A DNA stretch of 64,000 nt. It comes from Streptomyces sp. NBC_01754. Its GTDB lineage: Bacteria; Actinomycetota; Actinomycetes; Streptomycetales; Streptomycetaceae. Position 1 is the stretch's first letter. Each line of letters begins with the position of its first letter. Where the stretch lies: NCBI RefSeq assembly GCF_035918015.1, contig NZ_CP109132.1, positions 7,068,001 to 7,132,000 of the forward strand, given 5' to 3'. Shown piece after piece: positions 43,681 to 52,009 of the stretch. The notes under the pieces were generated by a model. The model was given only the letters and a program-made list of their open reading frames with translations, searched no databases and was not told where the DNA came from. A program made the position numbers and the translations under genes.

Positions 43681-44043
43681 ATGTCCCAAGAGAGCACGCC
43701 CCGGCGCGAAGTGGTCACGGGCGAGCCCCGACGGGTACGCCCCCTGCCCCGCTACCGTGCCCAGTCCGAGATAGACGAGCAGACCGCGCTGGGCGGGGCC
43801 TACGTCCGCTCGCTGATGCGCAGCCAGCTCCGGGCCGGCCTGACCGCCTTCGCCGTGCTCGCCCTGGTCGCCGGCACCCTGCCGCTCGTCTTCGAGGCCG
43901 TACACAGCAACGCCCTCGTCTGGGCGGTCCTCGGCTTCGCCACCTACCCGCCGCTGACCCTGGCCGCCTGGTGGTACGTACGCCGGGCCGAGCGCAACGA
44001 ACGCGACTTCGCCCGGCTCGTGGAAGGCCGCCCCGCCCCGTGA
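43681..44043 (+). CDS. Small membrane protein of the symporter operon (DUF485-like)
   Basis: A 120-residue protein with a polar, basic N-terminus and two membrane helices: LTAFAVLALVAGTLPLVFEA and, after a short loop, VWAVLGFATYPPLTLAAWWY. The C-terminus RRAERNERDFARLVEGRPAP is charged. It occupies the same position as the DUF485 protein that usually precedes acetate/pyruvate symporters. Its stop overlaps the GTG of the symporter gene (GTGA), so both are translated together. An accessory role for the symporter is likely. Confidence 0.75.
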   Translation: MSQESTPRREVVTGEPRRVRPLPRYRAQSEIDEQTALGGAYVRSLMRSQLRAGLTAFAVLALVAGTLPLVFEAVHSNALVWAVLGFATYPPLTLAAWWYVRRAERNERDFARLVEGRPAP

Positions 44044-45530
44044 GCACACCCGACCACCCGGCGTCGATGGTGGCGGTGGCCCTGGTCGTCCTCGCCACCG
44101 TCCTCGTCGGCGGCTTCGGACTGCGGATCTCCCGTACCACCTCGGACTTCTACGTCGCCTCCCGCACCGTACGGCCCCGGCTCAACGCGGCGGCGATCAG
44201 CGGCGAATACCTCTCCGCCGCCTCCTTCCTCGGCATCGCGGGCCTGGTCCTCGTGCACGGTCCCGACATGCTCTGGTATCCCGTCGGCTACACCGCCGGG
44301 TACCTCGTGCTGCTGGTGTTCGTCGCCGCCCCGCTGCGCCGCTCCGGGGCGTACACCCTGCCCGACTTCGCCGAAGGACGCCTGGAGTCGAGGCAGGTGC
44401 GCCGGCTCGTCAGCGTGTTCGTCGTCGGAGCGGGGTGGGTGTACCTCGTACCGCAACTCCAGGGCGCCGGGCTCACCCTGACGATCCTCACGGGTGCTCC
44501 GGGCTGGGTCGGGGACGTGCTCGTGGCCTCGGTGGTGGTGCTCGCCGTCGCGGCCGGCGGCATGCGCTCCATCACCTTCGTGCAGGTCTTCCAGTACTGG
44601 CTGAAACTCACCGCACTGCTGGTCCCGGCGATCTTCCTGGTGCTGGCCTGGCGGGGCGAAGGCGCGCCCCGCGTCAGCTTCGACGACCAGATCTCCGCCT
44701 TCCGCGCCGACCACCCGCTGTACGCGACGTACGGCCTGATCGTGGCGACCTTCCTCGGCACCATGGGCCTCCCGCACGTCGTCGTCCGCTTCTACACCAG
44801 CCCCAACGGCCGCGACGCCCGCCGCACCACGGTCGCCGTCCTCGCCCTGATCGGGCTGTTCTACCTGCTGCCGCCCGTCTACGGGGCGCTCGGCCGGCTG
44901 TACGCCCCCGAACTCATCCACGACGGCGACGCCGACGCGGCCGTCCTGCTCCTGCCCGCCCGGGTGATCGGCGGCCTGGGCGGCGACCTGCTGGGCGCGC
45001 TGGTCGCGGGCGGGGCGTTCGCCGCGTTCCTCTCGACCGCCTCCGGCCTGACCATGGCCGTCGCCGGGGTCATCACCCAGGACGTCCTGCCCTCGAGCGG
45101 TGTACGGCACTTCCGCCTGGCCACCGTCCTCGCCATCGCCGTACCGCTCGGCGGGTCCCTCCTGGTGGGGCGGGTTCCCGTGGCCGACGCGGTCGGCATG
45201 GCGTTCGCCGTCTCCGCCTCGTCCTTCTGCCCGCTCCTGGTCCTCGGCATCTGGTGGCGGCGGCTCACCCCGCCGGGCGCCATCGCCGGGCTGCTCCTCG
45301 GCGGGGGTTCCGCGCTGCTGTCCGTCGCCATCACCGTCAGCGGGACCGTGCGCCCGCCGGGCTGGCCGCACGCCCTGCTCGCCTGGCCCGCCGTCTGGTC
45401 CGTGCCCGTCGGCTTCCTGGCGATGATCCTGGTCTCGCTCGCCACCCCGGGCCGGATCCCCCCGGGCACCAACGCCGCCATGAGCCGCTTCCACCTGCCG
45501 GAGGCGCTGACGTCGGGGAGGACGCGGTGA
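44040..45530 (+). CDS. Sodium:solute symporter (SSS family, acetate/pyruvate-like)
   Basis: A 496-residue membrane transporter with about 13 helices. Family signs are FYVASRTVRPRLNAAAISGE followed by YLSAASFLGIAG, GYLVLLVFVAAPLRRSGAYT, and FLGTMGLPHVVVRFYTSPNG. Later, AFLSTASGLTMAVAGVITQD carries the second sodium-site Ser/Thr residues. It resembles ActP/MctC-type monocarboxylate transporters. The GTG start overlaps the stop of the small membrane gene, and its stop overlaps the kinase start (GTGA). Its place between a LytTR regulator and a LytS kinase suggests signalling of the transported acid. Confidence 0.9.
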   Translation: MSTPDHPASMVAVALVVLATVLVGGFGLRISRTTSDFYVASRTVRPRLNAAAISGEYLSAASFLGIAGLVLVHGPDMLWYPVGYTAGYLVLLVFVAAPLRRSGAYTLPDFAEGRLESRQVRRLVSVFVVGAGWVYLVPQLQGAGLTLTILTGAPGWVGDVLVASVVVLAVAAGGMRSITFVQVFQYWLKLTALLVPAIFLVLAWRGEGAPRVSFDDQISAFRADHPLYATYGLIVATFLGTMGLPHVVVRFYTSPNGRDARRTTVAVLALIGLFYLLPPVYGALGRLYAPELIHDGDADAAVLLLPARVIGGLGGDLLGALVAGGAFAAFLSTASGLTMAVAGVITQDVLPSSGVRHFRLATVLAIAVPLGGSLLVGRVPVADAVGMAFAVSASSFCPLLVLGIWWRRLTPPGAIAGLLLGGGSALLSVAITVSGTVRPPGWPHALLAWPAVWSVPVGFLAMILVSLATPGRIPPGTNAAMSRFHLPEALTSGRTR

Positions 45531-46714
45531 CCGGGGCCGGGGTCGCGGTCGTCACCGTGCTCGCCGCGCTGCTCCTGGGCACCGGCTTCCTGCTGGGCCG
45601 CGCCGCCCGCCCCCAGCGCACCAGTGACGTGGGCACACCCGTCGAGCACGCCACCTTCGAGACCCTGCACACCGCGTCCCTCGCCGCGCCCCCGCTGCGC
45701 GCCGGCCTCACCGAGGAGAGCGCCCGTAGATCGGCCCGCAGGCTGCGTTCACTGCTCGGCACCGACGCGCTGTGCCTCACCGACCGGGACCGGGTGCTGG
45801 TCTGGGACGGCGAGGGCGACCACCACGGCACGCAGGTGATGGACCACGTCCAAGGCCTCCTCGACAGCGGCCGGGGCACCGCCTTCCGCAGCGACTGCGG
45901 CGACCTGGACTGCCCGCTGCGCTGGGCCGTCGCCGTGCCCCTGACCGTCGACCACCGGGTGCTGGGCACGCTCGTCGCCTGGGCACCCCGCGAGTCGGCG
46001 GTGCTGGCCAGGGCGGCGGGGGAGGTGGCCCGCTGGGTCTGCGTCCAGCTGGAACTGGCCGAACTCGACCGCTCCCGCACCCAGCTGATCGAGGCCGAGA
46101 TCAAGGCGCTGCGGGCCCAGATCTCGCCGCACTTCATCTTCAACTCCCTGGCGGCCATCGCCTCCTTCGTCCGCACCGACCCCGAGCGGGCGCGTGAACT
46201 GCTGCTGGAGTTCGCCGACTTCACCCGCTACTCGTTCCGCAGACACGGAGAGTTCACCACGCTGGCCGACGAACTGCACTCCATCGACCAGTACCTGGCG
46301 CTGGTGCGGGCCCGCTTCGGCGAGCGCCTCTCCGTCACCCTCCAGGTCGCTCCGGAGGTGCTGCCCGTCGCCCTGCCCTTCCTCTGTCTCCAGCCGCTCG
46401 TCGAGAACGCCGTCAAACACGGCCTCGAAGGCGCCGTGCGCACCAGCCGCATCACCATCAGCGCCCTGGACGCGGGTGCCGAGGCCGAGGTCGTCATCGA
46501 GGACGACGGCATCGGTATGGAACCCGGGCGGCTGCGGAAGATCCTGCGCGGCGAGGGAGGCACCTCGACCGGCATCGGGCTGCTGAACGTGGACGAGCGG
46601 CTGCGGCAGGTCTACGGCGACGCCTACGGACTGGTCATCGAGACGGGCGTCGGCGCGGGCACGAAGATCACGCTAAGGCTTCCCAAGTACCGTGCGGGCG
46701 TGCACGGTTCGTGA
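45527..46714 (+). CDS. LytS-type sensor histidine kinase
   Basis: A 395-residue kinase. One N-terminal membrane helix (VAVVTVLAALLLGTGFLLGR) is followed by a GAF-like domain (about 65-185), a helical linker (QLIEAEIKALRAQIS), the His-kinase domain with phospho-acceptor His in SPHFIFNSLAAIASF, and the ATPase domain with LVENAVKHGLEG, EDDGIGMEP and TSTGIGLLNVDERL. It is encoded GTGA-coupled to the symporter and pairs with the LytTR regulator two genes upstream. It has no large extracytoplasmic sensor, so it may sense through the transporter or a cytoplasmic ligand. Confidence 0.92.
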   Translation: MTGAGVAVVTVLAALLLGTGFLLGRAARPQRTSDVGTPVEHATFETLHTASLAAPPLRAGLTEESARRSARRLRSLLGTDALCLTDRDRVLVWDGEGDHHGTQVMDHVQGLLDSGRGTAFRSDCGDLDCPLRWAVAVPLTVDHRVLGTLVAWAPRESAVLARAAGEVARWVCVQLELAELDRSRTQLIEAEIKALRAQISPHFIFNSLAAIASFVRTDPERARELLLEFADFTRYSFRRHGEFTTLADELHSIDQYLALVRARFGERLSVTLQVAPEVLPVALPFLCLQPLVENAVKHGLEGAVRTSRITISALDAGAEAEVVIEDDGIGMEPGRLRKILRGEGGTSTGIGLLNVDERLRQVYGDAYGLVIETGVGAGTKITLRLPKYRAGVHGS

Positions 46715-46728
46715 ACGACACCTCCCGG

Positions 46729-47238
46729 TCAGTACAGCTGGACAGCCAGATGCCCCAGGGGCAGCCCCAGTTGCCAGGCGGGCGTCCACACCCGTGTCTC
46801 GCCGTCGTCCGCGTACCCCGTCCGATCGGGGGACGGCGTGCCGATCGCCTCGATGTCGGCGGCCAGCAGCTCGGTCTCCTCCAGCCACCGCCAGGCCGCG
46901 CACGCCAGGGTCAGATCGGGGTCCGCGTCCGCGCCGCGATCCGCCGCCCGCCGCCGTGCGTCCAGCCGTGCGCGGACCCACCGCCGCCATCCGGCCCCGC
47001 ACGCCGTGAGCAGCCGCAGCTCGTCCACCCGGGCCGCCGGCATCGCGTCGGCGACCGGCCCCTCGGAGAGGAACAGGGTGAGGGCCAGGGCGTCGCGTCC
47101 CGCCCGGTACTCCGGCGTCGCCGGCTCCATCAGGTCGCCGGTCCCCAGCAGCCCGTCCGCGACGTACTCCGCGTACATCCAGGCCATCGGGACCAGCAGC
47201 CGGGCACCGCCGGTCTCCTCGTGATCTTCGGGACGCAT
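46729..47238 (-). CDS. Hypothetical protein
   Basis: A 169-residue protein I do not recognise, rich in Ala, Leu, Arg and Trp. After MRPEDHEETGGARLLVPMAW come helices such as GRDALALTLFLSEGPVADAM and LARGE-free acidic stretches, ending WTPAWQLGLPLGHLAVQLY. No signal peptide or membrane helix is clear. AGAGG lies about 9 bases before the chosen ATG; the frame is open to 47319. It is convergent with the LytS gene (14-bp gap). Confidence 0.6.
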   Translation of the reverse strand: MRPEDHEETGGARLLVPMAWMYAEYVADGLLGTGDLMEPATPEYRAGRDALALTLFLSEGPVADAMPAARVDELRLLTACGAGWRRWVRARLDARRRAADRGADADPDLTLACAAWRWLEETELLAADIEAIGTPSPDRTGYADDGETRVWTPAWQLGLPLGHLAVQLY

Positions 47239-47351
47239 CCCGTCTCGCCTCTTTCTTGGACTCGGCACACCGGGCTTCACGCAGCATTGAACCGGGGGCG
47301 CGTGCCCCGCGTGGGCCAAAGGGCAGGATCAGTCGGGAGATACGAGGTGCG

Positions 47352-47549
47352 ATGACCGCCGAACGCGGTGACGACCCGCATGTGCGGCAGCTGCTGGGCG
47401 CGTACGTGCTCGACGCCCTGCCGGAGGGCGAGAGCGGCACGGTCGCCCGGCACCTCCAGCGCTGCGACGCCTGCGCCGCGGCCTATGTGGAGGTGGCCGA
47501 CGCCGTCTGCCTGCTGGCGCTGCTGGACGAGACGGACCTGCTGGAGTAG
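47352..47549 (+). CDS. Short zinc-finger anti-sigma factor
   Basis: A 65-residue protein with the anti-sigma zinc-binding motif HLQRCDACAAAY (HxxxCxxC) and the usual preceding helix LLGAYVLDALPEGESGTVAR. GAGG lies 5 bases before the ATG. Typical members continue well beyond this point, often to a membrane helix; this one stops right after the zinc helix, so it is compact or truncated. Its last 67 bp overlap, tail to tail, the 3' end of the ECF sigma gene on the other strand. The neighbouring sigma factor is the natural partner. Confidence 0.75.
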   Translation: MTAERGDDPHVRQLLGAYVLDALPEGESGTVARHLQRCDACAAAYVEVADAVCLLALLDETDLLE

Positions 47550-48052
47550 CCGGGCAGGTTCCGCGACAGCAGCCGCAGCGCGTAGTACGAACGGGACTTG
47601 ACCGTGCCCGCCGGAATGCCGAGGGCTTCCGCCGTCTCGTCCACGCTCAGCCCGCGGAAGTAGATCTGCACCAGCACCGCCCGGTGCTCGGGGCTGAGGG
47701 TGCGGACCGCCTGGCGCACGTCGAGCGCCCGGACCGCCGACTCGGCGGTGTTCTCGTGGGCGGGCGCGCTCTCCAGCACCACGTCACTGACCTCGGTGGG
47801 CCGGGCCTGGCGCGACCTGCGGGCGTCGATCGCCAGGCGGCGGGCGACGGTGAAGAGCCAGGGGCGCATCGACTCGTAGGGCGCGTCGAAGGCCTCCGGG
47901 TGCTGCCAGGCGCGTACCAGGGTCTCCTGCATCAGGTCCTCCGCCCGCTGCCGGTCGCCGAAGGTCAGACCCAGCAGGAAGTGCAGGAGCGCCGGGCCGT
48001 GCTCCCGCTGCAACTCCGTGAGCGTCCGCTCATCGGTTGTCGCCGTGGTCAT
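47483..48052 (-). CDS. ECF RNA polymerase sigma factor
   Basis: A 189-residue extracytoplasmic-function sigma factor. Region 2 contains FGDRQRAEDLMQETLVRAWQ and PWLFTVARRLAIDARR; region 4 has LSPEHRAVLVQIYFRGLSVD and then ALGIPAGTVKSRSYYALRLL. The YYALR ending is typical of SigK-like ECF19 factors. The last about 22 residues (SSRSVSSSSASRQTASATS) look unlike a sigma tail and are read antisense through the anti-sigma gene, so the original end may have been lost. GGAAAGGA lies before the ATG. Confidence 0.9.
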   Translation of the reverse strand: MTTATTDERTLTELQREHGPALLHFLLGLTFGDRQRAEDLMQETLVRAWQHPEAFDAPYESMRPWLFTVARRLAIDARRSRQARPTEVSDVVLESAPAHENTAESAVRALDVRQAVRTLSPEHRAVLVQIYFRGLSVDETAEALGIPAGTVKSRSYYALRLLSRNLPGYSSRSVSSSSASRQTASATST

Positions 48053-48251
48053 CGTGAACGTCCTTTCCCGAAGCGGCCCCTGCCGCGTCGCTCCCGCCTG
48101 GCGTATACGAACGCATCGGAGCGCGGGGGAACAGGCGGTGGACCGAGGTGTGCGCCGAGCGGTCGCACGGAGCGACGAGTGGTGCGGTGAACGGTCGGCG
48201 GGCAGCGATACGGCCGATTCAGGTAGTTCAGGTGCTTCGAGGCCTTTGTCC

Positions 48252-48281
48252 TTGACTCACCGGTATGAACATATATCTATT
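48252..48281 (+). promoter_or_regulatory. Putative promoter of the CapA-like gene
   Basis: TTGACT (48252-48257) with an AT-rich -10 region (ATCTAT at 48275-48280, spacer 17). The run GAACATATATCTATTC is unusually AT-rich for this DNA and has partial dyad symmetry. Confidence 0.45.
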
Positions 48282-48317
48282 CGGAAGGCCGACATCGCCG
48301 ATCCGGGAGTCCTGAAG

Positions 48318-49529
48318 ATGACGAAGCGCATCCGACGTGGCGCGGTGATCGCCGCCGCCGGCCTGCTGGCCGCCGCGACCGCCTGCACCGGACCGCAGTC
48401 CACCCCGCCGGGGTTCGCCGGACGGCAGCTGGGCGCCGGTCCGGAAGGGAGCGGGACCGGCGGCGGGGCGGCGGACGGCGCGCGCGCCTTCACACTGGTG
48501 GCCTCCGGTGACGTCCTGCCCCACTCCTCGGTCATCGACCGTGCCGCCGTCGACGCCAGGGGCCGGGGATACGACTTCCGCCCCATGCTCAAGGGCGCCG
48601 CCGCCGCGGTCTCCGGCGCGGACCTGGCGATCTGCCACATGGAGACGGTGTACGGGCGGCAGGGCGGCCCCTACACGGGCTACCCGGCCTTCAAGTCACC
48701 GCCCGAGGTGGCCGCGGCGCTGCGGGCCACCGGCTACGACTCCTGCTCCACCGCCTCCAACCACACCCTGGACGACGGTGCCGACGGCATCCGGCGCACC
48801 CTGGACGCCCTGGACGAGGCCGGCATCGCCCACGCCGGATCCGCCCGCACCGCCGCCGAGGCCGGCCGGCCCGCCCTCCTGAAGGCCGGGAAGGCGAAGG
48901 ACGCCGCGAAGGTCGCCCACCTCGCGTACACCTACGGCACCAACGTCGACGGCCCGCCCGACGGGCAGCCCTGGGCGGTCGGCATGCTCGACCGGGACAC
49001 GATCGTCGCCGACGCCCGGGCGGCCCGACGGGCCGGCGCCGACGTGGTGGTCGCCTCCCTGCACTGGGGCACGGAGTGGCAGGAGGAGCCCGACGACACC
49101 CAGCTCGACCTGGCCCAGGCGCTCACCGCCTCCACCACCGGAGGGCGACCCGACATCGACCTGATCATCGGCACCCACGCCCATGTCCCACAGGCGTACG
49201 AGAAGGTCAACGGCACCTGGGTCGTCTACGGCATGGGGGACCAGATCGCCGGGGCCATGGTGAACGAAGAGGGCGCCCGGGAGCCGCGCGGCAACGAGAG
49301 CTCGATGGCCCGCTTCACCTTCGCGCCGCCCAGCCGGAAGGGCGGACGCTGGACGGTGCGGAAGGCCGAGTTCCTTCCCCAGTGGTTCGACCCCGCGGCC
49401 GGGCGGGTGATCGGTCTCGGCGGCCACGCCGCCGACGGCCACGGACGGCTGCGCGAGACCCGGGACCGGATCTCCGGCGTCGTCCTCAGCCGCGGCGGGG
49501 CCGAGGACGGCCTGGTGAGGGGGGAATGA
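48318..49529 (+). CDS. CapA-family (poly-gamma-glutamate biosynthesis-like) lipoprotein
   Basis: Exported 403-residue protein of the PGA_cap metallophosphatase-like fold. A signal peptide with a probable lipobox (ending AAATAC near residue 23) would anchor it outside the membrane. Domain motifs: LVASGDVLPHSSVI, ADLAICHMETVYG, TASNHTLDDGADGI, DVVVASLHWGTEWQ and IIGTHAHVPQ, then VVYGMGD. GGGAG precedes the ATG. No capB/C genes adjoin, so it is not a normal polyglutamate operon. The exact reaction is unknown; a phosphoesterase-like role at the cell surface is likely. Confidence 0.87.
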   Translation: MTKRIRRGAVIAAAGLLAAATACTGPQSTPPGFAGRQLGAGPEGSGTGGGAADGARAFTLVASGDVLPHSSVIDRAAVDARGRGYDFRPMLKGAAAAVSGADLAICHMETVYGRQGGPYTGYPAFKSPPEVAAALRATGYDSCSTASNHTLDDGADGIRRTLDALDEAGIAHAGSARTAAEAGRPALLKAGKAKDAAKVAHLAYTYGTNVDGPPDGQPWAVGMLDRDTIVADARAARRAGADVVVASLHWGTEWQEEPDDTQLDLAQALTASTTGGRPDIDLIIGTHAHVPQAYEKVNGTWVVYGMGDQIAGAMVNEEGAREPRGNESSMARFTFAPPSRKGGRWTVRKAEFLPQWFDPAAGRVIGLGGHAADGHGRLRETRDRISGVVLSRGGAEDGLVRGE

Positions 49530-49539
49530 CCCGGGGCGC

Positions 49540-49560
49540 CACCGTCACGGGACGACGGTG
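49540..49560. terminator. Convergent terminator hairpin
   Basis: CACCGTC-N7-GACGGTG, a perfect 7-bp stem between the CapA stop and the universal-stress-protein stop, partly inside the latter gene. Confidence 0.5.
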
Positions 49561-50006
49561 ACCGGCCAGCGCCCGGCCTTGACCAGACGGATCGCCACCG
49601 AACCGATGAACCGGTGCCCGGCGGACTCGGAGGCGCCCACCACGACGGCGTCCGCCTTGAGCTCGTCGGCGGCCGTCACCAGGCCGTTGTAGGGATCTCC
49701 GCGGAAGGTGTGGAACTCCCAGCGGACGTCCCATATGTCCTTGAGCCGCTCGGTCGCGGTCCTGATCTCGTTCACCAGCCCCTCGGCGACCTCGCCGGTC
49801 GTGTCGGCGACGGGTACGCCGAAGGCCGCCCCGGCCGGCATCACCGGCTGGACGTAGACCAGGGTGAGCATGGCGTTCTGACGGCGGGCCAGCCCCGCCG
49901 CGTACGCCGCGGCCCGCATCGAGGAGTCGGACCCGTCGAGACCCGCGACGATCACCTTGGGGCCGTCCGTGCCGCGCTCGAACCGGTGGTGCTGCTGCTC
50001 TGTCAC
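49545..50006 (-). CDS. Universal stress protein
   Basis: A 153-residue single-domain UspA-fold protein. VIVAGLDGSDSSMRAAAYAA is the N-terminal strand-loop-helix, and ADAVVVGASESAGHRFIGSV followed by PVTVV is the C-terminal nucleotide-site region. The glycine pattern is less perfect than the ATP-binding consensus (GxxG is partly lost), so nucleotide binding is uncertain. The GTG start is preceded by GGGG at short distance and agrees with the family start. It would be cytoplasmic. It is divergent from the polysaccharide deacetylase gene. Confidence 0.88.
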   Translation of the reverse strand: MTEQQHHRFERGTDGPKVIVAGLDGSDSSMRAAAYAAGLARRQNAMLTLVYVQPVMPAGAAFGVPVADTTGEVAEGLVNEIRTATERLKDIWDVRWEFHTFRGDPYNGLVTAADELKADAVVVGASESAGHRFIGSVAIRLVKAGRWPVTVVP

Positions 50007-50174
50007 GGCCCCGAGGTTAGTCCCTTCCCGGCCCCGCCCCTCCTCCCGGCCTCTTCCGGCCGCGGGCCACTTCGTCGCTGGACAGAGCGGGTGTGCTCCA
50101 TCCATCGGGTGCACCTCGGCGCGCGTCCGGTGTGGTCGGCGGGCCCGCGGAGAAGTCCGTGCGAGCAGTTGAGT

Positions 50175-51020
50175 ATGAACGATCATCGGATTTATGCGGG
50201 CCGACGTGCCGCACTGCGCCTCGCTCTCGGCCTGGGAGCCGCCACCGCCGTACGCCTGATCGCGGCCGATCCGGCCGGTACGCCCGTCCGGCCGGGCGGC
50301 GAGCCCTCCCCGCCGGTCGCCGGTCCCCCGGCACACGCCGGACCGATCGCCGCGGCCCACCGGCTGCGGCCCATGACCGGGCAGTCCCCGGCCCGCTTCC
50401 ACCCCGCGCCGCCGCCGGTGCGCACCCGGCCGTTCGAGGAGATGCCGGAGCTGGGGCAGGACGCGATGGTGCTGACCTTCGACGACGGCCCCGACCCGCT
50501 TCACACCCCGGACATCCTGGCCATCCTGCGCGGACACCAGGTCCGGGCGATGTTCTTCGTCTGCGGCGAGATGGCCGACGGCAACCGGGATCTGCTGCGC
50601 GAGATGGCCGACGACGGGCACGTGGTCGGCAACCACTCCTGGTCGCACCCGTTGATCCCGCGGCTGTCCCGGAGCCGGATCCGCGACGAACTGGGCAGCA
50701 CCAGCGAGGTGATCGACCGGACGCTGGGAGCGCCGCCGCTCTGGTACCGGGCACCGTACGGCGCCTGGAACCGGAACTCCTTCGAGATCGGGGCCGCGAT
50801 GGGCATGGAGCCCATGGCCTGGACGGTCGACAGCCTGGACTGGACGACCCCGGGTACCGAGACCGTCGTCCGCCGGGTCCGGCAGGGCGCGGGGCCGGGG
50901 GTGATCGTGCTCTCGCACGACGCGGGTGGCGACCGGTCCCAGTCCGTCGCCGCCCTCCGGAGATATCTGCCGGCGCTGATCGAGGAGGGCTACCGGCCTA
51001 CGGTGCCGCACCGCACCTGA
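50175..51020 (+). CDS. Polysaccharide deacetylase (NodB-type), secreted
   Basis: A 281-residue carbohydrate esterase family 4 protein. The N-terminus has an Arg-Arg pair and hydrophobic stretch (GRRAALRLALGLGAATAV), compatible with Tat export. The NodB domain contains LTFDDGPDPLHTPDIL near 100 (catalytic Asp pair), GNHSWSHPLIPRLS (metal His residues), YRAPYGAWN and the C-terminal VLSHDAGG. It would remove acetyl groups from cell-wall or exopolysaccharide amino sugars. The ribosome site is weak. It is convergent with the sortase gene. Confidence 0.9.
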   Translation: MNDHRIYAGRRAALRLALGLGAATAVRLIAADPAGTPVRPGGEPSPPVAGPPAHAGPIAAAHRLRPMTGQSPARFHPAPPPVRTRPFEEMPELGQDAMVLTFDDGPDPLHTPDILAILRGHQVRAMFFVCGEMADGNRDLLREMADDGHVVGNHSWSHPLIPRLSRSRIRDELGSTSEVIDRTLGAPPLWYRAPYGAWNRNSFEIGAAMGMEPMAWTVDSLDWTTPGTETVVRRVRQGAGPGVIVLSHDAGGDRSQSVAALRRYLPALIEEGYRPTVPHRT

Positions 51021-51033
51021 CGTCGCGCGGCGG

Positions 51034-51696
51034 CTACCGGGTCTCCACGAGCCGGGCGAAGACGACCACGTTCCCGTCGTAGCCGTCGGCCTTCGAGTAG
51101 CCGCCGCCACAGGTGATGACCCGCAGTTCGGCGTACCCGGTGTCGCCGTACACCCGAGGGCCGGGGAAGTCGTCCTTGGGGACGACCTCCACCCCGTAGA
51201 CCTCGAACACGGCGATCCGGTCGTCGTACCGGGCGACCTCGATCTGCCGGCCCTTCTCGAGGGAGCCCAGGCCGTAGAAGACCGCGGGGCCCGCCAGGTT
51301 GTCGACGTGACCGACGACCACGGCCGTCCCCCGCTGCCCCGGGGCGATGCCGTTCTGGTACCAGCCCGCGAGGTTCGGGTCCTGGGCGGGCGGTGCCTCG
51401 ATCCAGCCGGCCGGGTCGAGGTTCACGTCGGTCAGCGGCGCGTCCACCTTGATCGACGGGATCTGCACGCGGGAGGCGGGGGCGTAGGGGAGCGGCTGGA
51501 CGGGCTCGTCGGCGACCGGTGCGGCGGGCGCCGTGTCGCGGGAACCGCCGACGGAGGCCGCGGCGGCGGGCTGCGGCGGTCCGGGGGAGGCCTCCGCACC
51601 GTTGCGCACGAGGGCGAGCCCGGTGAGCATCACCAAGGCGATCGCGCCCCACGGCGTCCGTCTGCTCCGTGCGGCGTCCCACTGGTCCCGGCCCAT
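51034..51696 (-). CDS. Class F sortase
   Basis: Membrane-anchored transpeptidase of 220 residues. A single N-terminal helix (WGAIALVMLTGLALV) is followed by a Pro/Ala linker and the sortase barrel. Catalytic His130 is in VVVGHVDN, Cys196 in VITCGGGY and Arg215 in VVFARLV, the full triad. Class F is the usual actinobacterial stand-alone type. No LPXTG or LAXTG protein is encoded nearby. Two exported proteins within 2 kb share a different C-terminal pattern (QGGLGGS, helix, basic tail), which makes them candidate substrates. Confidence 0.92.
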   Translation of the reverse strand: MGRDQWDAARSRRTPWGAIALVMLTGLALVRNGAEASPGPPQPAAAASVGGSRDTAPAAPVADEPVQPLPYAPASRVQIPSIKVDAPLTDVNLDPAGWIEAPPAQDPNLAGWYQNGIAPGQRGTAVVVGHVDNLAGPAVFYGLGSLEKGRQIEVARYDDRIAVFEVYGVEVVPKDDFPGPRVYGDTGYAELRVITCGGGYSKADGYDGNVVVFARLVETR

Positions 51697-52009
51697 GGTT
51701 CTTCCCTTCGTCGCGACAGCGCCACGCTAGGTGCGGGGCCGCGCGGCGGCGATCAGGGAAGGGCGAACGGGGGACGGGCGCACGGTGGCCGTGCTGTTCG
51801 GAGTAATGAGCGGATAAAACTTCTGACGGCGCATGACCTGCAGGCCCGTCAGCTCGGCTCGGCCTTCCACGGCGTGTCGGCACACCGGGGTGGGCCGGCG
51901 CCGACGTGCGGCATATGGCGCAGGTGGTGATGGTTCGTCATGGGACGCGTCCTCATCGATCGATCCCGGAGGACAGGACTCCGGGGCGCTTCCCGAAGGA
52001 GGTTCACAG
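51697..52009. other. Divergent region between sortase and surface-protein genes
   Basis: No gene is supported. It includes an AT-richer stretch GAGTAATGAGCGGATAAAAC (about 51799-51820), possibly a -10 region, and ends with the AAGGAGGTTCACAG ribosome site of the next gene. Confidence 0.45.
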
